Assembly: GCF_009649815.1 (NCBI RefSeq) | Contig: NZ_WJIC01000008.1 | Span: forward strand, 186,001-250,000 | Source of the DNA: Nocardia sp. SYP-A9097 | Lineage (GTDB): Bacteria > Actinomycetota > Actinomycetes > Mycobacteriales > Mycobacteriaceae | Length of the DNA: 64,000 nucleotides | Direction of reading: 5' to 3' | In this document: positions 16,964 through 25,722 of the stretch, piece by piece | Layout of the letters: each line of letters begins with the position of its first letter | Position numbering within the stretch: position 1 is the stretch's first letter | The notes under the pieces: generated by a model | What the model saw: only the letters and a program-made list of their open reading frames with translations | Databases searched by the model: none | What the model was told of the DNA's origin: nothing | Position numbers and translations under genes: made by a program

Positions 16964-17010
16964 GGGCACTGGTGGCGGCAGGGCGTGAGAGGCTGCCGCC
17001 ACCAGTGCCC
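16964..17010 (-). terminator. Terminator-like hairpin after the PNPOx gene
   Basis: GGGCACTGGTGGCGGCA (16964-16980) and its exact complement (16994-17010) form a 17-bp perfect stem with a 13-nt loop, 16 nt downstream of the stop of the 17026-17691 gene. There is no U-tract, which is common for actinobacterial terminators. Confidence 0.7.
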
Positions 17011-17025
17011 CCTCAAGGACACGCC

Positions 17026-17691
17026 CTACGCGGAGGGCGCGCCGGATCGGGAGGCGATATGCGCCGGTGCGGCGATATCGGCGGGGAGTGCGGGGTCGGG
17101 TTGTAGCGCGCCCCAGGTGGTTTGCAGGGGTAGGACGCCGGCCCACAGGCCGAGGGCGGCGTCGGGGCCGTCGCCGTCATCGGGCGGGCCGGTGCGGATC
17201 TTGACCGAGGCTTCGTCGAGCGACAGGGCCAGCAGGGCGGTCGCGGCCAATTCCTTACGGTTGGGCCGGCGGGCGTACTCCCACTGGCCGGGTGCGGACT
17301 GCTCTGTCAGGCAACGCAGTCCCGCGAGCGTCTCGTCCGGATCTTCGACGAGCCGAGGCGTGCCGAAGATCATCGCACTGCGATAGTTGACGCCGTGCTC
17401 GAAGACCGAGCGGGACAGCACCAGGCCATCGATATGCGTAATCGTCACGCACACAGTCGAATTCGGTGAGGATGTCAGGCTTCGACTGGCGACCGAACCG
17501 TGGAAGTAGAGCGTCGTACCATCGGAGCCGTACACGGTGGGGACCACCATTACCGTGCCGTCCACGATGACACCGACATGGCAGAGGAATCCGGCGGCCA
17601 GAATGGCGTCGAGATCGTCGCGATCGAAGCTGCCCTGCTCACGCAGCCTGCGATGCCTGGTGCGATCGGTATCCGAGAGCGTGCGCGTCAC
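17026..17691 (-). CDS. Pyridoxamine 5'-phosphate oxidase-fold flavoprotein
   Basis: 221 residues. NimA/PNPOx-like split-barrel protein: GFLCHVGVIVDGTVMVVPTVYG, TLYFHGSVASRSL and FEHGVNYRSAMIFGTPRLVED are typical. These proteins bind FMN, F420 or haem; the cofactor here cannot be told. The GTG start (17691) overlaps the stop of the upstream gene (GTGA), so the open frame reaching to 17880 is not used. It is coupled to the beta-lactamase-fold protein. A hairpin ends the pair. Confidence 0.8.
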   Translation of the reverse strand: MTRTLSDTDRTRHRRLREQGSFDRDDLDAILAAGFLCHVGVIVDGTVMVVPTVYGSDGTTLYFHGSVASRSLTSSPNSTVCVTITHIDGLVLSRSVFEHGVNYRSAMIFGTPRLVEDPDETLAGLRCLTEQSAPGQWEYARRPNRKELAATALLALSLDEASVKIRTGPPDDGDGPDAALGLWAGVLPLQTTWGALQPDPALPADIAAPAHIASRSGAPSA

Positions 17692-18539
17692 AGCCCGACC
17701 GCTTCGCGCAGGGCGCCGACGCCGGCTGTCAGCGCCGCGCCACCGGACGAAATGCTCACCGCCGGTTGGGAACTCAGCAGGACGACGGCGTACCGCAGGT
17801 TGGGGCCGACCAGACCGGTGGTGTTCAGGGTCAGCGATGAGCCGAACCACATCCACCCCTGTTTGACCGCCCATTCGCAACCGCGCATGGCGTCGGGAAT
17901 GCCGAAGTACTGGTCGACACCGTCGGCGGCGATCTCGTCGGCATGACCGAGCGCGTCGAGGATCAGGCTACGAGCGGGGGCGGGGGCGTCGTCGAGCAGG
18001 TACCGGTAGATGGACATGACATCCCGCGCGGTGGTGAGGGTTTCACCCCATTGACCGGCGCGGGAGGAGACCGTGGTGGCGGCGAGACCGATCCGATCGG
18101 ACATGCGCGTGAGGATGTCCGAACCACCGGCCGCACCCCACAGCCGGCTCGCGACGGCATCGTCACTCGCGGACAGCATGCGCTGAACGGCAGCCGAATC
18201 CTGTTGTCCGGCACCGTCTCCCAGCACGTCCAGGGCGATCAGCAGTTTCACCACCGAGGCGGTGTAGAACTTCTTGTCATCGTTCACCGCGGCCACCAGC
18301 GCACCGGTCTCGGTGTCGACGACCTCGATTCCGGTCTCAGCGCGGGCCGCCACCGACTGCACCGCGGCCTGCATGCGCTGGGCCAGCGCATTGGGTGCGA
18401 TGGTGATCGAGGCGGCCGGTTTCGCGTGCGCCGGGTCCGGTGGCAGCGGCGCGGGCCGAGCGAGAGAGACCGGCACGGTCAATATCGACGAAATTCCCAT
18501 GGCGGCAATAACAATGGCCGCACGCACGCCGAAAACCAT
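17688..18539 (-). CDS. Exported beta-lactamase-fold protein
   Basis: 283 residues with an N-terminal signal segment (about residues 1-28). Class A beta-lactamase-like fold: the SxxK pair is Ser95/Lys98 in YTASVVKLL, an SDD stands where SDN is usual, and KQGW replaces the KTG box. The KTG replacement argues against true beta-lactam hydrolysis. It resembles mycobacterial serine-hydrolase-like surface proteins of unknown role. Start ATG follows GAGGGAG. It is followed by a PNPOx-like gene with overlapping codons. Confidence 0.75.
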   Translation of the reverse strand: MVFGVRAAIVIAAMGISSILTVPVSLARPAPLPPDPAHAKPAASITIAPNALAQRMQAAVQSVAARAETGIEVVDTETGALVAAVNDDKKFYTASVVKLLIALDVLGDGAGQQDSAAVQRMLSASDDAVASRLWGAAGGSDILTRMSDRIGLAATTVSSRAGQWGETLTTARDVMSIYRYLLDDAPAPARSLILDALGHADEIAADGVDQYFGIPDAMRGCEWAVKQGWMWFGSSLTLNTTGLVGPNLRYAVVLLSSQPAVSISSGGAALTAGVGALREAVGL

Positions 18540-18695
18540 GACTCTCCCTCACAACAGACCGGTCGGCTGGAACGAAGAGTGCTCGCTCCAGCAAACCAAC
18601 GAACTATACGGATAGTACTAATTCCGCAGCCGTTTGCCAGCCATACAGCAGAATCCGATGTTACGTTCAGGAGAATCAACTATTTCCGCAATGAA

Positions 18696-19151
18696 TCACC
18701 CCTGCTCAGCGAGCGCCGCCAACCGATCGATAGAGGCCAGCAAACGGTCGGCGGTGGTGGCCCGCGCCCGCACCAGGCGCTTCTCATCGCTCAACTCGGA
18801 CCAGTCATAGGTCTGCGTCACCCTGGTGCGCCCCTCGCCCAGCGGCTGCACCGACCAGCGCCACAAATGGCCCGGCGGCTCCTTGCCCGGCTCGGACGGC
18901 AACCACGCGATGCGCTTACCCTCCACGAACTCCACCACGTGGTTCTCGCGCACCGCGCCATTGGTGAGCGTCATCAGGAAGACCGCACCCACCCCGCGCA
19001 CCCGTTCGCCCGCGACGGCTTCGGCCAGATTGTCATTTCCGTCCCAGCGCGGCTGCTGCGCCGGATCGGCGATCAACTCGAAAACGCGCTCCACGGGAGC
19101 GTCGATCTCCCGGCTGGCGGAGACGACGCGGGGAATCTCGGTGTCCGTCAT
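18696..19151 (-). CDS. SRPBCC (polyketide cyclase/START-like) protein
   Basis: 151 residues. Typical helix-grip opening SREIDAPVERVFELIADPAQ, then WRWSVQPLGEGRTRVTQTYDW. The family binds hydrophobic ligands or catalyses small rearrangements; the ligand is unknown. Start ATG at 19151 chosen because sequence upstream to 19307 overlaps the patatin gene and is low-complexity. It lies 7 nt after the patatin gene on the same strand, so the two are probably cotranscribed. Confidence 0.8.
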   Translation of the reverse strand: MTDTEIPRVVSASREIDAPVERVFELIADPAQQPRWDGNDNLAEAVAGERVRGVGAVFLMTLTNGAVRENHVVEFVEGKRIAWLPSEPGKEPPGHLWRWSVQPLGEGRTRVTQTYDWSELSDEKRLVRARATTADRLLASIDRLAALAEQG

Positions 19152-19158
19152 GCCCTGA

Positions 19159-20019
19159 TCAAAGCACAGATCCGGGCGACGGCTGCTGCCAGAGTTCGGA
19201 AATCCGCCCGGCCTCCGACTTCCCCTGCGCTCGACCCGCATTCGCGGCGGGCACCCGGGTCGCCGCATTGAGCGGATCGGTGCCGAATGCCTCCAGCGAG
19301 GCGTCATCGGGGGTGATCACCTCGACCCGCGCACCCTCCGCGATCAAGCCCGCGACCTGGGTATCCAGCACATCGTCCGGCAGCGCCGCGATCACCAGCA
19401 CGCGTTCGAATCCGGCGGCGAGATCGGCATTGGCCGAACTGCGCACTCCGCCATCGGTATATCGCACTCCGTCGATGGTGTGCGGCGGCCAGACCAGCGG
19501 CACCGCCGAACTGGCGGTAACCGCATCCACCAGCGATACCCCCGAATCCCGGTCGAATACCCGCGTTTCACCGGTGAGCGCGTTCACCGCGGTTATCAGC
19601 AGCTGCCGCAGCGGCCACTCACGCACCGGCAGCCGGGACTCGATCACCGCCCGCCGCGCGGCCTCGGGCACCGTCTTCACCTCCAGCGCGAGCGCCCCCA
19701 GCTTCCGGCGCGCACCCACCGGATCGCCCTCCGCCTCGGCGTGAATCGCGACAACCTGGTCCCAGACCTGCTCCATGGGAGTGCCCTGCGGCGTCAGCTC
19801 ATGACTCTGCAGTGCCGAATCCACCTGCCGCTGAAACAGTTCCGCCAACGGCAACCCACTACTGATCTGCGCGGCCACATTCGCCCCCGCGGAGGTGCCC
19901 ACCACCAGCTCCGCCGATGTGACATCCACCCCCGCATCCGCCATCCCGACAATCAGCCCATTCGCCCACGCGATCCCGGCCACTCCCCCGCCGCCGATCA
20001 CCAATGCCCGCTCCGCCAC
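19159..20019 (-). CDS. Patatin-like phospholipase
   Basis: 286 residues. Glycine-rich oxyanion segment VIGGGGVAGIAWANG, nucleophile Ser43 in GTSAG, and catalytic Asp in TDGGVRSSANADL. Probable acyl hydrolase on lipids, cytoplasmic as no signal peptide is seen. First gene of a two-gene unit with the SRPBCC protein. It diverges from the type VII substrate genes that start at 20215. Confidence 0.87.
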   Translation of the reverse strand: MAERALVIGGGGVAGIAWANGLIVGMADAGVDVTSAELVVGTSAGANVAAQISSGLPLAELFQRQVDSALQSHELTPQGTPMEQVWDQVVAIHAEAEGDPVGARRKLGALALEVKTVPEAARRAVIESRLPVREWPLRQLLITAVNALTGETRVFDRDSGVSLVDAVTASSAVPLVWPPHTIDGVRYTDGGVRSSANADLAAGFERVLVIAALPDDVLDTQVAGLIAEGARVEVITPDDASLEAFGTDPLNAATRVPAANAGRAQGKSEAGRISELWQQPSPGSVL

Positions 20020-20214
20020 GGTTCACTCCTGTCGTCTCGACTGTTCCTCGAGCACACCACTTCGACCCTCGACCGTGTTCGCCGACCCCCTGGTCCGGGC
20101 GTATTGCCCAGACTTCGCCGAGTGTCAAGCCGACGGAAGTTCGTGCTGTGCAACGCTTCTCGATCGGATAGGGTCGGCCCGTTGAGCTGCCGGACAGTTA
20201 TGAACGGGGGAACC

Positions 20215-20535
20215 ATGGTCGACATTCTGAAGGTCGACGCGGATGCGCTACGGGCGCTGGGACAGACACTCACCGGGCAGGCGGATGCCATCGCGGGGAT
20301 CAAAATCGCTGTGGCGGTGACCATGCCGGGATCGCCGGTGGACGGGGTCTCCAAGGCGATCGACGAGAACACGGAGGCGGCGTTCCACGCACTCGGCGGT
20401 CATGTGCGAAAGATGGCCCAGATAGCCGGATCCGGCGCGAAGACATATGAGGAGGTCGACGGGGCCTTCGCGGACGAGTTCGCGGTGCTGGCGCGGGAAT
20501 CACCACGACCGCCGCGCGGCGCAAGGATGGACTGA
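20215..20535 (+). CDS. EspC-like type VII secretion protein
   Basis: 106 residues, mostly helical, with the layout of ESX-1 EspC/WXG100-type substrates: an N-terminal helical pair and TYEEVDGAFADEF, resembling the C-terminal YxxxD export signal. ATG at 20215 follows GGGGG; an in-frame ATG at 20200 is possible. Its TGA overlaps the ATG of the next gene by one base. It is the likely secretion partner of the effector at 20535-21896. Confidence 0.7.
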   Translation: MVDILKVDADALRALGQTLTGQADAIAGIKIAVAVTMPGSPVDGVSKAIDENTEAAFHALGGHVRKMAQIAGSGAKTYEEVDGAFADEFAVLARESPRPPRGARMD

Positions 20536-21896
20536 TGACGACGATCAGCCATGTGCGCGGCTGCCTGCCGTCCACAATGGTGACCTTCGGTGCGGCCCTC
20601 ACCACCGGAAACACCGAATTCACCAAGCAGGTCGGCAATATGAGCACCGCGGTCGACAAGACCACGACCGGATGGAAGGGCGCGGCCAGTGCCGCGGCGA
20701 CGGCCGGTGCCATCTCGCAGAAGTTGACGGGCACCAGAATCGACGAGGTGGTCACCTCGGTCGCGGAGTACTACAAGACCTACGGCAGCCGATTGGACGG
20801 GACCCGCACGGCGCTATTGACCATCGTCGACAATTCCGCGCCCGCGGCGGGTATGACAGTCGCCGACGACGGCACAGTCACCGCGCCGAGGTATCCGCAC
20901 GCCGACGGCCCACTGGTCGCCTCCATCATGCAGGCGCGGCTCGACGGTCAGGCGAGATGGTTCCAGACCCAATTGCAGGAATTGCTCAAGGATTTCGGCG
21001 ACGGCGAGGACCAGGCCGCCACCTCCATCAAGGTCGGAGTCGAAGCGCTCGCCACGCTGAAGGAGAAGCCGACCGCGCCGATGCCGACGCTGCCGTCGAT
21101 CCCGCCGCCCAAGTCACCGGACGGCAAGTACACCATCGGCGATCCGAAAGAGCCGTTCCTCGCGCACGACGACACCTTCATCTACAACTCGAAGGACAGC
21201 AACTTCGGGGACTGGCTGAACAAGCAGAAGTGGCAGGCGAAGCTCCTCGGCGGCGAGTACGTCAAATCCGACTTCGACGATGCCAGCGCGCTGTACCGGC
21301 ACTACTGGGACAACAACGGCAAGAAGATGGAGTTCGACTACGACGAGGCATACCGCGAGGACAAGAACATTCGCAACTCGGTCGACTCCGAAATCAGCCG
21401 TGCCGCAATGGCAGCGGACTACTTCGCCAAGACCGGCAATACGAACTTCAAGATCACCGGTGCGCCGAACACCGTCGGCAAGGGCAACAACTACCCCGAA
21501 ACCGAGAACTGGCAGAAGGCGATCGGCGGCCATCAGCAGTGGAGCCACGCCAACGTCCGGGTCGAAGGCAATCGCGTGGTCATGGATGTCACCGTCGAGG
21601 CGCAGGACTACTACGACTTCGACAAAGGCAAACACGATGTGGGCACCGGAGCACCGGATTCGGATAACGGCCGCTTCACCGAAATCGGCTGGGCCAAACC
21701 CTTCGAAAGCCACGGCACTCTTACCCGCACGGTGTCCTGGGATGTCGGGGAGCCGCCGTCGAGCGGGGTAACAGCGGACACCTCCAGCCCGTCCCGAAAC
21801 CCCGGCCGCGAGGATCGCTCCGACGGGCGCGGCGACGGAGATAATGGCCGGATGCCCGACAACAACCGGAACACCGGCGGAGCCCGGCCGAAGTGA
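20535..21896 (+). CDS. Putative type VII-secreted polymorphic toxin
   Basis: 453 residues. Residues 1-100 are helical with a WxG turn (GWKGAASAAA, Trp47), as in WXG100-like effectors. A Pro/Lys-rich hinge (about 175-195) follows. Residues about 200-405 form a distinct polar domain: KQKWQAKLLGGEYVKS, DNNGKKMEFDYDEAYREDK, NWQKAIGGHQQWSHANVRV, YYDFDKGKHDVGTGAPDSDN, GRFTEIGWAKPFESHGTLTR. I recall similar NGRF...GWAKxF segments at the C-termini of other contact-dependent effectors but cannot name the activity. The tail is charged and disordered. The next gene, a lipoprotein overlapping by GTGA, could be its immunity partner. Confidence 0.65.
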   Translation: MTTISHVRGCLPSTMVTFGAALTTGNTEFTKQVGNMSTAVDKTTTGWKGAASAAATAGAISQKLTGTRIDEVVTSVAEYYKTYGSRLDGTRTALLTIVDNSAPAAGMTVADDGTVTAPRYPHADGPLVASIMQARLDGQARWFQTQLQELLKDFGDGEDQAATSIKVGVEALATLKEKPTAPMPTLPSIPPPKSPDGKYTIGDPKEPFLAHDDTFIYNSKDSNFGDWLNKQKWQAKLLGGEYVKSDFDDASALYRHYWDNNGKKMEFDYDEAYREDKNIRNSVDSEISRAAMAADYFAKTGNTNFKITGAPNTVGKGNNYPETENWQKAIGGHQQWSHANVRVEGNRVVMDVTVEAQDYYDFDKGKHDVGTGAPDSDNGRFTEIGWAKPFESHGTLTRTVSWDVGEPPSSGVTADTSSPSRNPGREDRSDGRGDGDNGRMPDNNRNTGGARPK

Positions 21897-22378
21897 TCAC
21901 GCCTCATCGGGTCGGCGCGTTGCTGATCGTGCCACTGATCGCGCTCGCCGTATTCGGCTGCTCCACAACGTCTTCCGATCCGACAACGCGGGAAAGGACC
22001 ACCGGCGTGTCCAACGAACTGCGCCACGACCCGGAGACTCTGCAAAAGTACTTCCCACTGATCGGCACGCCCGTGGCCGTCTCCTGGGTCGGCAGAAACA
22101 ACTCCGGCGGAGCCCCCGGGCCCACCACTTATTGGATCGACGCGGTCGTAGAACTCGACCCTGCCACGGCAACGGCATTGCGTACCCGCTACGCCTCCAG
22201 CGAATCCGCTGAGCCCCCGGCTCTGCCTCCCGCCCTGCAAGTGCCCGCCGGAAAGTACTCCACCAACCCGGATTTCGACACCGCCCTCGGTAGCGGAGCC
22301 GAATGGGGCGGCACCGCAACCGGATACCTCCATACCCAAAGCCCAATCCTGGTCTTCACCGCAATAGCCGGGGGATGA
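21893..22378 (+). CDS. Lipoprotein, possible immunity protein
   Basis: 161 residues. Signal peptide with lipobox VFGC (Cys about 23). The mature part is not recognised. The GTG start overlaps the toxin stop, which indicates strict coupling. A surface lipoprotein directly after a secreted effector would fit an immunity role against a toxin acting outside the cytoplasm (inference). Confidence 0.65.
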   Translation: MITPHRVGALLIVPLIALAVFGCSTTSSDPTTRERTTGVSNELRHDPETLQKYFPLIGTPVAVSWVGRNNSGGAPGPTTYWIDAVVELDPATATALRTRYASSESAEPPALPPALQVPAGKYSTNPDFDTALGSGAEWGGTATGYLHTQSPILVFTAIAGG

Positions 22379-22379
22379 A

Positions 22380-22724
22380 ATGCCAAGCGATCACGACGAA
22401 CTAGGCGTGAAAGTCCAACGCGCGCAACATGCCTTGGAGAAGATCCGAGGTACCGCCACAGTCGACGGCATCACGGTTGAAGTCAACGCCGAAAACCAGG
22501 TAGTCGCCATCACCGGCCCGCACGCCGCCGCAACCCTCGCCGCCTACCGGCAAGCCCTGCAAACCATCCAGCCTCAAGTCGCGGAAGCCACCCGCGAGCT
22601 GACCACCGACCCTCAAGTCGAATCCGCCCGGGCGTTCGCAGCGGCAAACCCCGCCGGAATCGAAGCCGAACGCATCGACCGCGCTGAAGCACAGGTAGAC
22701 AATTACTTCGAACGAAGCTGGTAA
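22380..22724 (+). CDS. YbaB/EbfC-like small protein
   Basis: 114 residues. The first half has the YbaB-type strand pattern TVDGITVEVNAENQVVAITG. The second half is helical (AAYRQALQTIQPQVAEATREL). Such genes accompany type VII toxin loci in Nocardia and their relatives; a second one sits beside the giant effector at 39022-39534. DNA binding is a family property, while its role in secretion loci is unknown. It starts 1 nt after the lipoprotein stop. Confidence 0.7.
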   Translation: MPSDHDELGVKVQRAQHALEKIRGTATVDGITVEVNAENQVVAITGPHAAATLAAYRQALQTIQPQVAEATRELTTDPQVESARAFAAANPAGIEAERIDRAEAQVDNYFERSW

Positions 22725-22843
22725 GCAGAGCCGGGCCCAGAAACGACTTCGGCTGCCCGGCCGGTGAGTCTCGCACCGACCGGCAGCTCAGGCTCCCAGT
22801 TGGTATCGTTTGCCGCGAAAACGATTTGAACCCAGGGGGGCTC

Positions 22844-23230
22844 ATGGCGGAAACAGTTGCGGCTGCGGATGATCCGGAAATCTCGCGGCGGATTGCAGAC
22901 ACCGCGAATCGAGCTGGGCTGGGACAGGACCCGAAAATCCTGCCCTCGGAATATCTTGACGGCAACGGCAAGGTCCGGCACTACATCGATGTCGCCAACG
23001 ATGTCGATACCAGCGGGAACAAACTGAACCGGTTCGGTCCGTTGCAGGGAATCCTCACCAACGCCGGGGTCAAGGACACCGACCTCACCCGCTATCTCAG
23101 CCAGGCGACCGGCGCGGAGATTCACCAGGATCCGTCGATCCATCCACCCGGCATCAACCCCTCCGACGCCACCAAAGGCATCATGCTCGGCACCCTGTCC
23201 CCGAACGGCAACGACGAATGGACACAGTGA
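22844..23230 (+). CDS. Hypothetical protein in type VII locus
   Basis: 128 residues, not recognised. Hydrophilic, with ILPSEYLDGNGKVRHYIDVA and LTRYLSQATGAEIH. ATG at 22844 preceded by GGGGGG; a TTG at 22826 is in frame but lacks such a site. No signal peptide or membrane segment. It ends inside the start of the following lipoprotein gene. It could be a small effector fragment or a partner of the lipoprotein. Confidence 0.6.
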   Translation: MAETVAAADDPEISRRIADTANRAGLGQDPKILPSEYLDGNGKVRHYIDVANDVDTSGNKLNRFGPLQGILTNAGVKDTDLTRYLSQATGAEIHQDPSIHPPGINPSDATKGIMLGTLSPNGNDEWTQ

Positions 23231-24018
23231 ACCGCTACCGATTCGCCTTGGCCGCCGCAGCATCGATCGCCGTGACCGTCACCGCCTGCGGCACCACCAC
23301 ATCGAACGTCACTGCGACGACACCGGCCCACTCAGACCAGTACCAGCCGCCAACAGGGCTACGCGATGCGACGATGGTCTGGTCCGCCGAACCCGGCATC
23401 GATCTGCTCGACGCCAACCGCAAGCTCGTTCGTGCGACTGTCGAAGCCGCCCTCGTTGCAAATATGGAAGGACCCAGCAATACCTACCCCGGATTCGCGA
23501 AAGCGATCGATCACGATACTGCCGAAACCGAGCAGGAGATCTTCACCGCTCAGGGCCCACAAACCGTATTCGGTACCGCTCAGTCGCGAATAATGTCTAT
23601 CGCGAGCACCGATAGTGGTTTCACCGCCCAGATCTGCTCGGGCGGTTGGGGTTTCGCGATCAGGCAGCAGGACGGCAGCTATCTCCGGATGCGGCCTGCC
23701 CCGACGGTTCAAGAGATCGAATTCAGACGCGTCCCACCACAGTCGCAAATTCAGGGTAGTGACTGGCAGTCGCACCGCGACGCCCCGCCGACGTCCGGAA
23801 CCCCGCCGCAGCAGCCAGCTCAATGGTCGGCGCCCATCACGAATGTATTCACTGGCTGGACAATCCAGGTCAGCGGAAAATGGCGCTTCGAAACCGACCG
23901 GCCGTGCGATGCATGGGTCCACACCCTCGACCCGAGCGCACCCGCAGTCGGAGGCAGAGACGCCAGCGAACACGCCGCCACCCCGCCCACTGCGCTTCCC
24001 GCCTACCCCGGCTGGTAG
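23218..24018 (+). CDS. Lipoprotein of unknown function
   Basis: 266 residues with signal peptide and lipobox TACG (Cys about 24). The mature part has no recognised motif; it contains scattered Trp, two Cys (ICSGGWGF and RPCDAW) that may pair, and a Pro/Gln-rich central part. Start ATG at 23218 overlaps the previous gene by 13 nt; a GTG at 23227 giving a GTGA overlap is an alternative. Last gene of the plus-strand type VII locus, facing the minus-strand immunity cluster. Confidence 0.65.
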   Translation: MDTVNRYRFALAAAASIAVTVTACGTTTSNVTATTPAHSDQYQPPTGLRDATMVWSAEPGIDLLDANRKLVRATVEAALVANMEGPSNTYPGFAKAIDHDTAETEQEIFTAQGPQTVFGTAQSRIMSIASTDSGFTAQICSGGWGFAIRQQDGSYLRMRPAPTVQEIEFRRVPPQSQIQGSDWQSHRDAPPTSGTPPQQPAQWSAPITNVFTGWTIQVSGKWRFETDRPCDAWVHTLDPSAPAVGGRDASEHAATPPTALPAYPGW

Positions 24019-24159
24019 GCCGCACTTGGCTACTGCAGTGGTAATCGCGTAATTGTGAACGCAGTGTGCGCCAGCCTGCTCAGGATCGTCGACCCGAACA
24101 ACGTGCCGTCATCGGCGAGCACCCGCGTCAGCTGAGTGAACGCGACTCCTTTCTGCATG

Positions 24160-24320
24160 AAAGAGCCGGGCACGCAGTGCATCGGTCTGGATGTCCAGCC
24201 TCACGCCCGTCACGTCATCATGGGCGAGCTCCTCGAGCCGGATGGTGCCGTTGCGGAAACGGAAGTACGACGGTGATCCTCAGAGCCAGAGCACGGGATA
24301 CATCCTCTCGGATCTCATGA
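24160..24320 (-). pseudogene. Decayed copy of the 24416-24865 gene
   Basis: Reading the minus strand, VLWL(stop)GSPSYFRFRNGTIRLEEL and AHDDVTGVRLDI closely match the start of the neighbour (LWLRESPSYFRFRNRTIRLEEL, VHDEVTGQKLNI). A TGA replaces the CGA codon for Arg, and the copy fades after about 40 codons. It is a truncated, nonsense-mutated paralogue, left between the two toxin loci. Confidence 0.75.
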
Positions 24321-24415
24321 CCGACTGGAAGGTCACCTCAAGTGGCACACGAGTAGCCCGTGTCGCCCAGATCTCAGAACCGCAGGCAGACTATGGCCCG
24401 AGCGAGATGCTCGGC

Positions 24416-24865
24416 CTATTCCGGGTCGTCGCCGGAGTAGCGGAACGAGGGTGGTTCGCCTGCGGCGCGGCGAGCGAACTCTTGCTCCCACATGTCGAAT
24501 GTCCTGCGGCGCAGCGCCGTCAGCATGTCGCGTTCCTGCGGCTCGAGCTGTCGCCGCTCCTGCCGGGCCTGATCGAGTACCTGGTCGATCTGCTGGTAGA
24601 TGTCGAAGATCGGCCCCTCACCCCGCAGATAGTGATTTCGAGCCTCCTCGGTTTCCTTCACGAACTGCTCTTCGGTGAGCGCTGAGAAGTCGAGGTCCGC
24701 ACCGGGTTCGAAGACGGCGTCGATGTCGTCCTGTGTAGCGGGTTCGAAGGCGCCTGAATCAATGTTGAGTTTTTGGCCGGTCACTTCGTCGTGGACAAGT
24801 TCTTCGAGACGGATGGTCCTGTTGCGAAACCGGAAGTACGACGGAGATTCTCGGAGCCAGAGCAT
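24416..24865 (-). CDS. Hypothetical protein, putative immunity
   Basis: 149 residues, not recognised. Acidic, mainly helical, with an N-terminal segment SPSYFRFRNRTIRLEELVHD and a charged C-terminal half. ATG at 24865 follows GAGAGG; an open frame up to 25009 is non-conserved. A dead copy of its first part lies just downstream at 24160-24320. Last intact member of the small-gene train after the giant effector, which suggests an immunity or accessory role. Confidence 0.6.
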   Translation of the reverse strand: MLWLRESPSYFRFRNRTIRLEELVHDEVTGQKLNIDSGAFEPATQDDIDAVFEPGADLDFSALTEEQFVKETEEARNHYLRGEGPIFDIYQQIDQVLDQARQERRQLEPQERDMLTALRRRTFDMWEQEFARRAAGEPPSFRYSGDDPE

Positions 24866-25011
24866 GAGCAGCCTCTCGGATGTGTTGCGGGTGTACGGAA
24901 TGGCATCGATCCAGACTGCCCCGCAGGACCGACGCTCCTGGCCTGATCGATCAGCGCGTCGCGAATCTGGTTCGGAGGCAGTTCCCGGAGGGTTCTGGCC
25001 GTCCACCATGC

Positions 25012-25722
25012 TCAGGCGTCCTCCAACCGCTTCGGCGCGTAGTCGGGGAGGTATCGACCGAAGAAGTCGTGGACCCTATCGGGGATGGGGCGCACCGCTG
25101 ACAGCGAGTAGGTCAGGACGTAGCCTGCCTGGCTGAAACCGCCCTCCCAGAATTTGTATCTCGGTTCGAGATTGTCCAGCAGTCCCTGGTACAGATCCGC
25201 CACTTCGAGGAAATCCAGAAGTTCGGACAGGCTCCACGACTCGATGCTCGCGTCGGGTTCGGTGGGCAAGACAGCGGAGGTCCCCCCACTGTCGCCGCGT
25301 ACGCGGTCACCGGCGCGCAGGGCCTCGGCCGCCTCCAACTCGAGGAAATGGTACGGTCCGGCTTCTTCGACGAAGACCCACCGATTGAACCGGGGGTCCT
25401 CATAGATCTCGCCATCCGGCAGTTCGGCGACCTTCTCGGTGTACCCGAGTCCGGTGCTGGAGATTTCGTGCGGTTGACCGTCCTCGTCGTGAATGACGAT
25501 CAGCCTGCTGGTTGTGGTGAGCCAGTCGACCAGCGCTCGCCGGACCTCTCCCCGATTCTCGAAGGTACGGACGCACTCCAGATGGAACGAGCCGGTGAAG
25601 AAATTGGCGTCATCGTCCCAGGTTGCGAGGATCGTGTGATAGGGCGGGATGGACTCCGCCCACCCCTCGGCTTCCAGTACGAATCGGCCACAAAAGTGGC
25701 ATGCGTTGCGTTCGTGGAACAC
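25012..25722 (-). CDS. Zinc-finger-like hypothetical protein, putative immunity
   Basis: 236 residues, family unknown. The N-terminal CHFCGRFVLEAEGWAES followed by GSFHLEC forms a likely zinc-binding Cys2-His-Cys site. The middle has WLTTTSRLIVIHDEDGQPHE and the end YVLTYSLSAVRPIPDRV. GTG at 25722 follows GGAGAGG and matches where the paralogue begins. A broken paralogue lies at 26774-27240, so this family has been duplicated in the locus. Confidence 0.7.
   Translation of the reverse strand: MFHERNACHFCGRFVLEAEGWAESIPPYHTILATWDDDANFFTGSFHLECVRTFENRGEVRRALVDWLTTTSRLIVIHDEDGQPHEISSTGLGYTEKVAELPDGEIYEDPRFNRWVFVEEAGPYHFLELEAAEALRAGDRVRGDSGGTSAVLPTEPDASIESWSLSELLDFLEVADLYQGLLDNLEPRYKFWEGGFSQAGYVLTYSLSAVRPIPDRVHDFFGRYLPDYAPKRLEDA

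Noticed and set aside
17943..19271. 442-residue plus-strand open frame
   Set aside because: Spans antisense to two well-supported minus-strand genes; low-complexity composition.
20080..20120. Further copy of the GTGTGCA repeat
   Set aside because: Contains CGCCGAGTGT but then diverges; not enough to call a copy.
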